A stretch of 64,000 nucleotides of DNA, taken from the NCBI RefSeq assembly GCF_046546475.1, contig NZ_JBKGXS010000001.1, forward strand, positions 186,001-250,000, in the 5' to 3' direction. Both the position numbers and the translations under genes were made by a program. Each line of letters opens with the position of its first letter. Position 1 is the first letter of the stretch. Of this stretch, positions 8,208 to 16,079 are shown piece by piece. This DNA comes from Pseudonocardia phyllosphaerae. Lineage in GTDB: Bacteria; Actinomycetota; Actinomycetes; Mycobacteriales; Pseudonocardiaceae. The notes beneath the pieces are model-generated. The model searched no databases and was not told the DNA's origin. It worked only from the letters and a program-made list of their open reading frames with translations.

Positions 8208-8309
8208 GCCACGAGCCTCATAGCGCTCGTGATGAAACACCGGACGTCGCTCCCCGCGTCGGACGGGCGCCCGGAAAGTCGTGGGTCTGGATCCAAGGTG
8301 ACGAAAAAA

Positions 8310-8693
8310 ATGAGCAGCACTCGCATGACCTCCCGTGGGCGTTTTGTCGGTTCCGTGACCGCCGCCGTGCTGGCGTTCGGTGCCCCGATCGCCATGGCCG
8401 GCACCGCGAACGCCGCCCCCTCGACCCCGACCAAGTCCGCGGCGCAGTCCGTGCCGACCAGCACCTGGGACAAGCTCGCCCAGTGCGAGTCCGGCGGCGA
8501 CTGGAGCATCAGCACCGGTAACGGCTTCTCCGGCGGGCTGCAGTTCACGCCCTCCACCTGGAAGGCCTTCGGCGGCTCCGGCAGCCCGACGAGCGCCAGC
8601 AAGTCCGAGCAGATCGCGGTCGCCAAGCGCGTCCTCGCCGAGCAGGGCTGGAAGGCCTGGCCGGCCTGCTCGAAGAAGCTCGGCCTGCGCTGA
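8310..8693 (+). CDS. rpf: Resuscitation-promoting factor-like transglycosylase
   Basis: The 127-residue precursor is secreted and cleaves peptidoglycan glycan strands. It has a signal peptide (SVTAAVLAFGAPIAMAGTANA, cleavage after ANA) and then only the Rpf catalytic domain: STWDKLAQCESGGDW with the catalytic Glu in CESGGDW, then GFSGGLQFTPSTWKAFGG and a second cysteine in WPACSKKLGL. No LysM or G5 domain is present, so this is a short RpfC/E-like form. I start at the ATG at 8310, with AAGGTG upstream; a GTG at 8298 in the same frame is an alternative. The long structured leader and a strong terminator at 8709-8773 mark it as a single-gene transcription unit. Confidence 0.92.
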   Translation: MSSTRMTSRGRFVGSVTAAVLAFGAPIAMAGTANAAPSTPTKSAAQSVPTSTWDKLAQCESGGDWSISTGNGFSGGLQFTPSTWKAFGGSGSPTSASKSEQIAVAKRVLAEQGWKAWPACSKKLGLR

Positions 8694-8708
8694 TCTTCTC
8701 GAGCCGCT

Positions 8709-8773
8709 GAGCCCGGACGCCGGGCTCGCAGCCACCGACGGCCGGTGGCCCCGTTTGGGGCCGCCGGCCGTCG
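8709..8773. terminator. Double-hairpin bidirectional terminator
   Basis: Two hairpins stand between the convergent rpf and hydrolase genes. The first has arms 8709-8716 and 8720-8727 (GAGCCCGG / CCGGGCTC). The second is very strong: a 10-bp outer stem (8736-8745 with 8764-8773), a 6-bp inner GGCCCC/GGGGCC stem and a GTTT loop. No U-tract follows, as is usual for actinobacterial terminators. Confidence 0.85.
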
Positions 8774-8792
8774 TCGTGCGCGGGGTGGGTGG

Positions 8793-9674
8793 TCAGCCCG
8801 TGCGGGCCGGGACCACCCGCTCCAGCCAGCCGACCAGTTCGCCGACGACCTCGTCGCGGTTGGTCTCGTTGAACACCTCGTGCCGTGCGCCGGGCCAGAC
8901 GGTCAGCGTGACGTCGTGCAGCCCGGCCTCGTGGTAGCGCTCCAGCATCGGCTCGACCAGGGCGAGCCCGCCGTTGAGCGGGTCGTGCTCGCCGACGACG
9001 AGGTGGATCGGCAGACCGCCGGGCAGCCGCTTGAGCGTGCGGGTGTCGGCCAGCGGCCGTGCCCCGGCGAACATCGCCTGCGTGCCGGGCAGGTCGAGAC
9101 CGAACCCGCAACGGGTGTCGCCGACGTAGGCGTCGACCTGGGCCGGGTCGCGGGAGAGCCACTCGAACCCGGTCCGCTGCTCGAACGGCGCGTTGAACGA
9201 CGACAGGTCCAGCGGCTCGGAGAGGTCGAGCCCCTGCTCCATGAGGTCGAGCAGCGCGGTGCCGGACAGCACGACCGCGTCCGGCGGGGTCGCGTCGCGC
9301 AGCAGGAACTGCTGCACCGCGAACGAGCCCATGCTGTGCCCGAGCAGCACCAGCGGGACACCCGGGTGCTCCTCGCGGGCGATCTCGCCGAGCACGCCGA
9401 TGTCGGCGACGAGCTGGTCCCAGCCGTCGTCGCCGAGCACGCCGTAGTTCTCCGGGGAGCCGGCCGTGGCCCCGTGCCCGCGATGGTCCTGGGCGTACAC
9501 CGCGAAGCCGCAGGCGGTGAGCACGTCGGCGAGCGCCACGTAGCGCAGCGCGTGCTCGCCCATCCCGTGCGTGAGCTGGACGATCCCCCGCGCGGGTTCG
9601 TCGGGGATCCACCGGTACGCGGTGACGACGACACCGTCACGACCGGTGAAGGTGAACGTCTCGGTCTCACTCAT
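8793..9674 (-). CDS. Alpha/beta hydrolase, monoacylglycerol lipase-like
   Basis: The 293-residue protein is a serine hydrolase of the Hydrolase_4 (monoglyceride lipase / lysophospholipase) family. The oxyanion region is THGMGEH (35-41), the nucleophile elbow is GHSMGS with Ser114, the acid is Asp231 in GEHDPLNG and the base is His265 in PGARHEVFNE. There is no signal peptide, so it acts inside the cell. The substrate is likely a monoacylglycerol or lysolipid but that is family inference. The start at 9674 has AGGTGG upstream; a GTG four codons earlier lacks one. It converges on rpf. Confidence 0.87.
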   Translation of the reverse strand: MSETETFTFTGRDGVVVTAYRWIPDEPARGIVQLTHGMGEHALRYVALADVLTACGFAVYAQDHRGHGATAGSPENYGVLGDDGWDQLVADIGVLGEIAREEHPGVPLVLLGHSMGSFAVQQFLLRDATPPDAVVLSGTALLDLMEQGLDLSEPLDLSSFNAPFEQRTGFEWLSRDPAQVDAYVGDTRCGFGLDLPGTQAMFAGARPLADTRTLKRLPGGLPIHLVVGEHDPLNGGLALVEPMLERYHEAGLHDVTLTVWPGARHEVFNETNRDEVVGELVGWLERVVPARTG

Positions 9675-9765
9675 ACCGCGCACCACCTCGTGCTGGGGAC
9701 GACCTGGGTCGGATCGTCCGTCACGGGGTGTCGTGCGTCAACGGCCGGGATGCTCGGGTGGCGCC

Positions 9766-10671
9766 TTATTCCAGGGCGGTGCGCAGCCAGTCCAGGGACC
9801 GGTCGGTGAACTCCCCGGCGATGCGGGTCCCGGCGGCCCAGCCGTCGAAACCGTGCGGGGCGCCGGGCACGACGTCGGTCTCGACCAGAACCCCGGCGTC
9901 GCGGAGCCGCTCGGCGTAGGCGAGGTCCTCGGCGTGGAACAGGTCGATGTCACCGACGCCGATCCAGGCCGGTGGCAGGCCCGCCAGGTCCTCGCGGCGG
10001 GCGGCGACGGCGTAGGGCGGCACGGTCTCGGCGCCCGGCTCGGCGCCGAGGTAGCTGCGCCAGCCGACCAGGTTGTTCTCGTTGTGCCACACCCGGTGCC
10101 GGGGCCGGTCGAGGTCGCGCCGGGCGGCGGTGCGGTCGTCGAGCATCGGGTAGAAGAGCCACTGCGCGGCCGGGACGAGGCCGCCCTCGTCGTGCAGGCG
10201 CTGGGCCAGCGCCGCGGCCAGCCCGGCACCCGCGCTGGCCCCGCCGATGGCGAGCCGGTCGGGGTCCAGTCCCATCCGGTCGACGGCACGGACCAGCCAG
10301 TGCCAGCCGGTGTGGCAGTCGTCGAGGGCGGCCGGGAACGGGTGCTTCGGCGCGAGCCGGTAGTCCACCGACACGACCGTGATGTTCAGCTCCGCGGCCA
10401 GCTCGCCGCAGCGGCCGTCGTCGAGCAGGTTCGAGCCGAGGACCAGGCCGCCGCCGTGCAGCCACAGCAACGCCGCGCCGTCGTGCCGGTCGGGCTCGTG
10501 CACCCGCAGCGCGGGCGGGCCGGGGACGGTGGTGGCGCGGACGCCGTCGACGGCCACCGGCCGCCCGCGTCGCGAGAGGCGTTGCAGGATCGGGAGCAGC
10601 CGCCGGTTGCCCAGCGGGAGCGACGGGACCCGCCGCAGCAGGCGGCGCAGTTCGGGATGGATCGGCGTCAT
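9766..10671 (-). CDS. HSL-family alpha/beta hydrolase (acetyl esterase type)
   Basis: The 301-residue product belongs to the hormone-sensitive-lipase-like esterases (Abhydrolase_3). The family HGGG motif is at 72-75, the nucleophile motif is GGASAGAG with Ser146, YRLAPKHPFPAAL follows the HGGG block as usual, the acid is in GDIDLFHAED and the base in PGAPHGFD. Such enzymes cleave short-chain esters or lactones in the cytoplasm. The ATG at 10671 has GGAGGG a short distance upstream. It is the gene downstream of the NERD protein with 54 bp between them, so the two may be co-transcribed. Confidence 0.88.
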   Translation of the reverse strand: MTPIHPELRRLLRRVPSLPLGNRRLLPILQRLSRRGRPVAVDGVRATTVPGPPALRVHEPDRHDGAALLWLHGGGLVLGSNLLDDGRCGELAAELNITVVSVDYRLAPKHPFPAALDDCHTGWHWLVRAVDRMGLDPDRLAIGGASAGAGLAAALAQRLHDEGGLVPAAQWLFYPMLDDRTAARRDLDRPRHRVWHNENNLVGWRSYLGAEPGAETVPPYAVAARREDLAGLPPAWIGVGDIDLFHAEDLAYAERLRDAGVLVETDVVPGAPHGFDGWAAGTRIAGEFTDRSLDWLRTALE

Positions 10672-10725
10672 GCGTGGTGCCCTCCACGGCTCCGGTCGTC
10701 TCGCGACGATCATTCCCGACGGTCG

Positions 10726-11406
10726 TCAGCGCCAGCACTCCGCCCACCGTGCGACCTCCCACGCCTCGGCGACCTCGCGCGGGCCCAGCACTCGTGCCAT
10801 CCCGCGCAGCGCCGGGACCAGCGCGGTCTCGGTCGCGACGACGACGTCGTCCGGCCAGCGCCGCACCCGCATCGTCGCCCCGACCAGCGCCACGACCGGC
10901 CGGATCGGTATCTCGGAGCCGAGGCCGAGGCGCGGGAGCAGCAGCTCGCGCACCCGCTGCGCGTCCCTGCGGGCCCGCGGGACCGCCTCGGTCTCGACAC
11001 CCGCGACGACCAGCCGGTCCCCGTCGAGCAGGACCTTCCGCTCCCGGTGGTGCCGGGTGCCGATCACGCAGATCCCGGGCGGCCCGATCAGCACGTGGTC
11101 GAGGTCGCTGGCGCCGCCGTCGAGCGGGATCGAGTGCAGCACCCGCCAGCACGGCGGCCGGTGCAGCAGCCGGTCCGCCCGGGTGCGCCCGGTCAGCGGC
11201 CGCAGCAGCTCCGCGGTGCGCTGCTCGCCGTCGGCGCCGAGCCGCCAGTTGCGGTCGGTCGCGCCGGACTGCCGGACGCGGGCGGCCTCGTGGCCCACGT
11301 GACGACCGGGGTAGTGGTCGGACAGGTCGACCGCGGTGTCGATCGGTGTGCTGTCGGTCGGTGCGGACTCGATCGGTGCGGTGTCGAGCGGTGCGGAGTC
11401 GGTCAT
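10726..11406 (-). CDS. NERD (nuclease-related) domain protein
   Basis: The 226-residue product has a NERD domain: GADGEQRTAELLRPL, then a strand pair ending in SDLDHVLIGPPGICVIGTRHH and RKVLLDGDRLVVAG. This order resembles the nuclease-fold D-x-D / E-x-K layout of the family. NERD proteins are often hypothetical and linked to DNA metabolism. Upstream of the domain lies a low-complexity N-terminus made of five-residue repeats (APLDT, APIES, APTDS, TPIDT), encoded by four 15-bp DNA repeats. I use the ATG at 11406; no strong ribosome site is visible for it. The gene is divergent from the DUF1992 gene. Confidence 0.75.
   Translation of the reverse strand: MTDSAPLDTAPIESAPTDSTPIDTAVDLSDHYPGRHVGHEAARVRQSGATDRNWRLGADGEQRTAELLRPLTGRTRADRLLHRPPCWRVLHSIPLDGGASDLDHVLIGPPGICVIGTRHHRERKVLLDGDRLVVAGVETEAVPRARRDAQRVRELLLPRLGLGSEIPIRPVVALVGATMRVRRWPDDVVVATETALVPALRGMARVLGPREVAEAWEVARWAECWR
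11336..11395. repeat. Four tandem 15-bp repeats inside the NERD gene
   Basis: Four successive 15-bp units (11336-11350, 11351-11365, 11366-11380, 11381-11395) share the core TCGATCGGTGCG with one to four changes each. They are in frame and encode the five-residue repeats near the N-terminus of the NERD protein. Repeat number may vary between strains. Confidence 0.8.
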
Positions 11407-11468
11407 GGCGGGGAGTGTGACGGCGACCACCGACAGTTTCGCCTATCCTCGGGAGCGGGGTGGTGGTC

Positions 11469-11948
11469 ATGAGCAGGCCAGATCCACGTTTCGAGTCGCC
11501 GGTCGACCGGTCGATCCGGGAGGCCACCGAGCGCGGCGACTTCGACGACCTGCCCGGCAAGGGCAAACCGTTGCCCGGCGCGGGCACCGTCGGACCCGTC
11601 GACGAGAACTGGTGGGTCCGCGGCTACGTGCGGCGCGAGGGGCTGTCCTCGGAGGCGTTGCTGCCGCCTTCGGTGCAGCTGCGCAAGGAGCTCGACCGGA
11701 TCGACGAGACCTGCGCACGCTTCGTCGACGAACGCCGCGTCCGCGAGCACGTCGCCGAGGTCAACTCCCGGGTCGTCGACCACATGCGGTTCCCGTCCGG
11801 GCCGCGGGTCCCGATCCGCAAGCTCGACGCCGACGAGATCGTGGAGCGCTGGCGTGCGGCACGCGCCCCGCGGCCGGCGCCCCGGCCGGAGCCCGTGCCG
11901 GAACCGGCGCCGCGCCGGGGCTGGCGGTCGCGGCTGCGCCGCTCCTGA
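11469..11948 (+). CDS. DUF1992 (DnaJ-homologue subfamily C member 28-like) protein
   Basis: The 159-residue protein carries the DUF1992 signature near its start: VDRSIREATERGDFDDLPGK followed by GKPLPG, then LPPSVQLRKELDRI and a helical EVNSRVVDHMRF segment. The family occurs in bacteria and in eukaryotic DNAJC28; its biochemical role is unknown. The C-terminal 40 residues are Pro/Arg/Ala rich. A TATCCT hexamer at 11444-11449 may be the -10, making a very short leader; the GTG at 11460 is an alternative start. Three 19-bp repeats follow the stop codon. Confidence 0.8.
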   Translation: MSRPDPRFESPVDRSIREATERGDFDDLPGKGKPLPGAGTVGPVDENWWVRGYVRREGLSSEALLPPSVQLRKELDRIDETCARFVDERRVREHVAEVNSRVVDHMRFPSGPRVPIRKLDADEIVERWRAARAPRPAPRPEPVPEPAPRRGWRSRLRRS

Positions 11949-11968
11949 CGCCCCCGGTACGCCGCGGC

Positions 11969-12025
11969 ACTCCGCCGGCGCCCTGTGACTCCGCCGGCGC
12001 CCCGTGACTCCGCCGGCGCACCGTG
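11969..12025. repeat. Three tandem 19-bp intergenic repeats
   Basis: Units at 11969-11987, 11988-12006 and 12007-12025 all read ACTCCGCCGGCGC followed by a near-identical CCTGTG-type end, differing at one or two positions. They lie just after the DUF1992 stop codon and before the end of the convergent SRPBCC gene. Each unit contains the palindrome GCCGGC, so the array could fold as transcript ends. Confidence 0.85.
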
Positions 12026-12074
12026 CGGGGGCGGGGCCCGTCCCGTCGCGCGGGTGGCAGGCCGGGGCACGGAC

Positions 12075-12566
12075 TCAGGCCGTCGAGGCCGGGCTCCGCG
12101 GCGCGAAGTGCCCCGGCGCCGGCAGCGGCCGGCCCGTCTCCAGCAGCGTCTTCAGCGCCGCGAAGATCGCGGGCCAGCCCTCGCCGACGTTGCGCACGTC
12201 CTGCGCGCCCTGCTCGTCGTCGGTGAAGCCGGTGTGCACGACCTGCAGCTTCACGGCCTCGTCGCCGAACGGCGAGATCGTGAACTCGACCGTCGTCGGG
12301 GCCCGGCCCGCGGCCTCCTCGGCCTTCCCGGTGAACGTGTACGACAGCCGGTGCGGCGGCTCGACGGCCAGGATCGTGCCGATGAAGTCGTCGCGGTCGG
12401 GGTGTACCGCCTCCAGTGGGCTTCCCACCTCCCAGGTCGAGGTCAGCTCCGCGCCACCCCAGTACTGCATCGTGAACTCGGGCGTCGTCAGCGCCCGGAA
12501 CACCTGCTCCGGCGTCGCGCGGATGTAGGTCGTGTAGACGTAGCTACGGTCGCTCGTGCTGGTCAT
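12075..12566 (-). CDS. SRPBCC / AHSA1-like domain protein
   Basis: The 163-residue protein is a START-fold SRPBCC protein of the Aha1-homologue type: YIRATPEQVFRALTTPEFTMQYWG at the start, GTILAVEPPHRLSYTF in the middle, and a C-terminal helix GEGWPAIFAALKTLLETG. It is the second gene of an ArsR-SRPBCC operon, an arrangement common in actinobacteria, and its first 23 bp overlap the end of the arsR-type gene. The ligand or partner is unknown. The overlap indicates translational coupling. Confidence 0.87.
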   Translation of the reverse strand: MTSTSDRSYVYTTYIRATPEQVFRALTTPEFTMQYWGGAELTSTWEVGSPLEAVHPDRDDFIGTILAVEPPHRLSYTFTGKAEEAAGRAPTTVEFTISPFGDEAVKLQVVHTGFTDDEQGAQDVRNVGEGWPAIFAALKTLLETGRPLPAPGHFAPRSPASTA

Positions 12567-12882
12567 CGGGCTCCTCCAATGCCGCGCGCAGGCGTGTCAC
12601 CGCCTGCACCCGGCTGCGCTCGAACTTCCCGATCCACCGGTCGTGGATCTCCTGGATCGGTACGGGATCGAGGTGGTGGAGCTTCTCGCGGCCGCGCCGG
12701 ACGGTCGACACCAGTCCGGCGGACTCCAGCAGTGCGACGTGCTTGGACACGGCCTGGCGGCTCATCTCCAGCCCGGCACACAGCTCGGCGAGCGTCTGCC
12801 CACCACGCTCGTGCAACCGGTCCAGGACGCGCCGGCGGGTCGGGTCCGCGAGGGCCCGGAACACCGTGTCCAGATCGGTCAC
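12544..12882 (-). CDS. ArsR-family repressor of the ArsR-SRPBCC operon
   Basis: The 112-residue winged-helix protein has the ArsR signature: FRALADPTRRRVLDRLHERG, TLAELCAGLEMSRQAVSKH, LESAGLVSTVRRGREKLHHL. It lacks cysteine pairs typical of metal sensing (a single Cys in the helix region), so it is probably a non-metal member like those paired with SRPBCC proteins. The GTG start at 12882 lies about 7 nt after a CATAAT -10, so the mRNA is likely leaderless. A palindrome fills the spacer of its promoter (see 12890-12917), which suggests tight autorepression. Confidence 0.88.
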   Translation of the reverse strand: MTDLDTVFRALADPTRRRVLDRLHERGGQTLAELCAGLEMSRQAVSKHVALLESAGLVSTVRRGREKLHHLDPVPIQEIHDRWIGKFERSRVQAVTRLRAALEEPDDQHERP

Positions 12883-12889
12883 GCCGACG

Positions 12890-12917
12890 ATTATGCAACC
12901 TTATGGTTGCGTGTCAA
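12890..12917 (-). promoter_or_regulatory. Consensus promoter with palindromic operator in the spacer (arsR-SRPBCC operon)
   Basis: On the minus strand a perfect TTGACA (12917-12912) and CATAAT (12895-12890) are separated by 16 nt. The spacer is almost exactly a palindrome at 12895-12910: GCAACC, 4-nt centre, GGTTGC. A repressor dimer bound there would block RNA polymerase. The predicted transcription start coincides with the GTG at 12882. Confidence 0.8.
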
Positions 12918-12928
12918 CGGCGGACCGG

Positions 12929-13417
12929 TCAGCGCAGCTCCTCGGGCACGGTCTCGTCCGGCGAGGGCTCGCGGTCCGCCCGGCGCAGGTGCACGAACAG
13001 CGTCAGCAGCATCAGGAACACCGGGAACAGGGGGAAGAACGGCCCGCGCCCCGGCCCCGGCCCCGGCATCGGATCCATGAGCAGCCAGCCCACGAACATC
13101 AGGGAGAACAGCGACGCGATCACCCCGGCGTGCACGAGCACACGCCGCCGGGCGGCCGGAGTCAGCGGGCCGCGGCGCGGCCGGTGCCGGTGCGGCCGGG
13201 GCAGGTCCGCGACGAGCGGGACGAGGTCGGCGCGGGTGCGGGCGGCGTAGGCGGCGGCCTGACGCTCGTCCGCCTCGGACATGGCCAGCCGCCCCTCGGC
13301 GGCGGCCTCGCGCAGCCGTGCGGCGACGTGTTCGCGCTCGGGGTCCGAGGCCAGGACGGCGGAGCCGGCGGACGGGACGGCGGGTTCGGTGGCGGACGGT
13401 GTCTCGGGAGTCGTCAT
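12929..13417 (-). CDS. DUF1707 domain membrane protein
   Basis: The 162-residue protein carries the SHOCT-like DUF1707 domain: DPEREHVAARLREAAAEGRL then MSEADERQAAAYAARTRADL, with a following LVADLP. Two hydrophobic segments come after a basic linker (VLVHAGVIASLFSLMFVGWLL and FFPLFPVFLMLLTLFVHL), separated by a Gly/Pro-rich loop (PMPGPGPGRGPF). In actinobacteria such proteins are common and of unknown role. I start at the ATG at 13417, which gives a usual N-terminus; the frame extends further without family sequence. It is divergent from the two-component system at 13585. Confidence 0.8.
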   Translation of the reverse strand: MTTPETPSATEPAVPSAGSAVLASDPEREHVAARLREAAAEGRLAMSEADERQAAAYAARTRADLVPLVADLPRPHRHRPRRGPLTPAARRRVLVHAGVIASLFSLMFVGWLLMDPMPGPGPGRGPFFPLFPVFLMLLTLFVHLRRADREPSPDETVPEELR

Positions 13418-13584
13418 GACAGCCAGCGTGGCCACCGGGCCGGGCCGGCGCGTCCGCCCCGGGAAGCCGGTTCGACTGCGACCTGCGCGGCAGCACAACC
13501 TGTGCTGCTACTCCCGGGGGAGTACGCGAACCGGCACCCTGTGACGGACGCCGGTCCCCGGCGATCCGGTCTAGCGTGATGGCC

Positions 13585-14757
13585 GTGCGCACCGAGGTCC
13601 GGCCTGGTCGCACGGCTCCGTCCTGGTGGGGCGGTGTCGTGCCGACCCTCGTCGTGCCCGCACTTGTCGCCCTGCTCACCGCGGGCGGGACGGCGTTCAC
13701 CCTGTTCGCCAGGGCCCGGTACCTCGGCGCGCCGCCCCCGTTCGACGGCCTGGCCGTCGTCCTGCTCGCGGTCGGCCCGGTCGCGCTGGTGTTCCGGCGG
13801 GCGAACCGGGTCGCGGCGCTGGCGGTCACGGCGGCCGCCGCGGTCCTCTACGTCGGCCTCGGGTACCCGGCGAACCCGGTGACCGCGCTGGCGCTGGTGG
13901 TCGCGCTGGTCTCGGCGGTTGCGGCCGGACTGCATCACCGGGCCCTGGCGGTGGTCGTCGCCGCGGCCGCGGTGCTGGTCGGCTGGCTGCTGTTGACCGG
14001 CCGTGGCGTGCCCTGGGAGGCGGTCGCGCCGCTGTCCGCGTGGCTGGTCGCGGTCTTCGCCGCCGGGGCGCTGTGGCGGGTCCGCCGGGAGCGGATGGCG
14101 CAGGCCCGCCGCGCCGCGGAGGAGGCCCACCGCCGCCGGGCCGGCGAGGAACGGCTGCGGATCGCCCAGGAACTGCACGACGTTCTCGGCCACCACGTCT
14201 CGCTGATCAATGTGCAGGCCGGCGTCGCCCTGTTCCTGCTCGACGACGATCCGGAGCAGGCCCGCACGGCGTTGACCGAGATCAAGCGGGCCAGCCGGGA
14301 CCTGCTGCGCGAGATGCGGTCCACCCTCGGGGTGCTGCGCGCGGTCGACGAGGAGGCCCCGCGCCTGCCGACGCCGGGGCTGGACCGGCTGGAGGCACTG
14401 CTCGACGAGACCCGCTCCGCCGGGCTCCCCGTGGAGCACCGCACCGAGGGCGAGCCGCGGCCGCTGCCGACTGCGACCGACCTGGCGGCGTACCGGATCG
14501 TGCAGGAGTCGCTGACCAACACCCGCAGGCACGCCGACGCCGATGCCGCCGTCGTCACCGTGCGGTACCTGCCCGACGAGCTCGAGCTCACCGTCGACGA
14601 CGACGGCGCCGGCCCCGGTGTCGCTCCGCCGGAGGGCACCGGCCTGGCCGGGATGCGCGAACGCGCCCGCTCGGTCGGCGGCCGGCTCGACGCGGGCCCG
14701 GGGCCGGCACACGGGTTCCGCGTCCAGGCGCTGCTCCCGGGCAGGGTGGAGGCATGA
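13585..14757 (+). CDS. NarL-type two-component sensor histidine kinase
   Basis: The 390-residue protein has five to six N-terminal membrane segments without an extracellular domain, then a HisKA_3 dimerisation helix with the phosphoacceptor His198 in ELHDVLGHHVSL, and a HATPase_c domain with the N-box region LTNTRRHADADAAVV and the G-box VDDDGAGPG and GTGLAGMRERA. This is the DesK/LiaS-like class that senses membrane or envelope state. A TAGCGT hexamer at 13572-13577 ends 7 nt before the GTG at 13585, so I prefer this leaderless start to the ATG at 13579, which is only 1 nt from the hexamer. Its stop overlaps the start of the response regulator by 4 bp. Confidence 0.88.
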   Translation: MRTEVRPGRTAPSWWGGVVPTLVVPALVALLTAGGTAFTLFARARYLGAPPPFDGLAVVLLAVGPVALVFRRANRVAALAVTAAAAVLYVGLGYPANPVTALALVVALVSAVAAGLHHRALAVVVAAAAVLVGWLLLTGRGVPWEAVAPLSAWLVAVFAAGALWRVRRERMAQARRAAEEAHRRRAGEERLRIAQELHDVLGHHVSLINVQAGVALFLLDDDPEQARTALTEIKRASRDLLREMRSTLGVLRAVDEEAPRLPTPGLDRLEALLDETRSAGLPVEHRTEGEPRPLPTATDLAAYRIVQESLTNTRRHADADAAVVTVRYLPDELELTVDDDGAGPGVAPPEGTGLAGMRERARSVGGRLDAGPGPAHGFRVQALLPGRVEA

Positions 14758-15473
14758 ACGAGGTGGAGGCCGTACGGGCCGCGGAGCGCGAGCAGGGCGG
14801 TGCCGTGATCAGCGTGCTGCTGGCCGACGACCAGTCCCTCGTCCGCTCCGGCTTCCGCGCGCTGCTCGGCTCCCAGCCCGACCTCGACGTCGTCGCCGAG
14901 GCCGCGGACGGCGCCGAGGCCGTGGCCCGGGTCCGCGAGCACCGCCCGGACGTGGTGCTCATGGATATCCGCATGCCCGGCACCGACGGCCTCGCCGCGA
15001 CCCGCGATATCACCGCCGACGAGCGCCTGGCCGGGGTGAAGGTGATCGTGCTGACCACCTTCACCGACGACTCCTACGTCTTCGAGGCGATCCGCGGCGG
15101 CGCGAGCGGGTTCCTGGTCAAGGACGCCGAGCCGGGCGACCTCATCCACGCCATCCGGGTCGTGCACGGCGGCGAGGCACTGCTGGCACCCGGCGTCACC
15201 CGCACCCTGATCGCCGAGTTCGCCGCCCGCTCCCGCGGCGGCCCGGCCGCGGACGGGCGGCTCGACGTGCTCACCGACCGGGAGCGGGAGGTACTTGCCG
15301 CCGTCGCCGCCGGACGCTCCAACGACGAGATCGCCACCGAGCTGCACATGAGCCCGACGACGGCGAAGACGCACGTCAGCCGCACGATGAGCAAGCTCGG
15401 CGCCCGCGACCGGGCCCAGCTCGTGGTGATCGCCTACGAGTCCGGCCTCGTCCGGCCGGGCTGGGCCGGCTGA
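14754..15473 (+). CDS. NarL/LuxR-family response regulator
   Basis: The 239-residue protein has a receiver domain (VLLADDQSLVRSGF, phosphorylated Asp71 in VVLMDIRMPG, switch Thr in VIVLTTF, Lys in FLVKDAEPGDL) and a C-terminal LuxR helix-turn-helix (LTDREREVLAAVAAGRSNDE, then MSPTTAKTHVSR). It is translated from an ATG overlapping the kinase stop (ATGA) with GGTGGAGG upstream. An in-frame GTG at 14805, directly before the receiver core, is an alternative that would remove the unusual 17-residue N-terminal extension. It must be the partner of the upstream kinase. No target genes are evident nearby. Confidence 0.9.
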   Translation: MNEVEAVRAAEREQGGAVISVLLADDQSLVRSGFRALLGSQPDLDVVAEAADGAEAVARVREHRPDVVLMDIRMPGTDGLAATRDITADERLAGVKVIVLTTFTDDSYVFEAIRGGASGFLVKDAEPGDLIHAIRVVHGGEALLAPGVTRTLIAEFAARSRGGPAADGRLDVLTDREREVLAAVAAGRSNDEIATELHMSPTTAKTHVSRTMSKLGARDRAQLVVIAYESGLVRPGWAG

Positions 15474-15526
15474 ACCACCGGCTCGGCGCCAGGGTCCCGG
15501 ACGACGGAGATGGCAGGATCGGCCCC

Positions 15527-15991
15527 GTGACGACGGTGTACGTGTTCAACGGTCCGAACCTCAACCTGCTCGGCACCCGAAAGCCGGAGGTCTACGGCAC
15601 CGCGACCCTGGCGAGCGTCGAGGAGCTCTGCCGCGCCACAGCCGCCGGTCACGACCTGGAACTGGACTTCCGGCAGACCAACCACGAGGGCGACCTCGTC
15701 GAGGCGATCCACGAGGCCGGCGCCGCGGTCAAGCGCGGCGAGGCCCTCGGCGCGGTGATCAACGCCGGGGCCTGGACCCACACCTCGCTCGCCCTGCACG
15801 ACGCGATCGAGGGGGCCGAGCTGCCGGTCGTGGAGGTGCACATCTCGAACGTGCACGCCCGCGAGGCCGTCCGGCACCACTCGTACCTCTCGCCGGTCGC
15901 GGCGGGGATCGTCGTCGGGTTCGGCGTCGACGGTTACGCCCTGGCCATCGACGGCCTGGTCCGCAAGCTCCGCCCGGTCCGCTCGGCCTGA
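15527..15991 (+). CDS. aroQ: 3-dehydroquinate dehydratase, type II
   Basis: The 154-residue enzyme converts 3-dehydroquinate to 3-dehydroshikimate in the shikimate pathway (or in quinate catabolism) in the cytoplasm. Type II signatures are complete: FNGPNLNLLGTRKPEVYG with the catalytic Tyr23, DFRQTNHEGDLV, VINAGAWTHTS, and VEVHISNVHAREAVRHHS with the catalytic His. Length matches the family. The GTG start is 7 nt after a CAGGAT hexamer, so the transcript is likely leaderless. It is not near other aro genes. The last codons and stop are part of a 29-bp sequence duplicated just downstream. Confidence 0.95.
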   Translation: MTTVYVFNGPNLNLLGTRKPEVYGTATLASVEELCRATAAGHDLELDFRQTNHEGDLVEAIHEAGAAVKRGEALGAVINAGAWTHTSLALHDAIEGAELPVVEVHISNVHAREAVRHHSYLSPVAAGIVVGFGVDGYALAIDGLVRKLRPVRSA

Positions 15992-16043
15992 GCGAGCGGA
16001 CCCGCGCGGCCGGTCGGCCTGAGCCGAGCGGATCCGCGCGGCC
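15983..16043. repeat. Direct duplication of the aroQ 3' end
   Basis: The 29-bp sequence 15983-16011, which contains the last codons and stop of aroQ, is repeated at 16014-16043 with one insertion and one substitution (shared cores TCGGCCTGAG, GAGCGGA and CCGCGCGGCC). The copies are almost adjacent. It looks like a local slippage or unequal exchange event and could also fold at the transcript end. Confidence 0.75.
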
Positions 16044-16079
16044 TGCCGACCGGGGACGGCACCGGCCGGAGAACGACGG

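Noticed and set aside
10379..11302. Plus-strand open frame opposite the HSL esterase and NERD genes
   Set aside because: It is the complement of two well supported genes and encodes only Arg/Ser/Pro-rich sequence.
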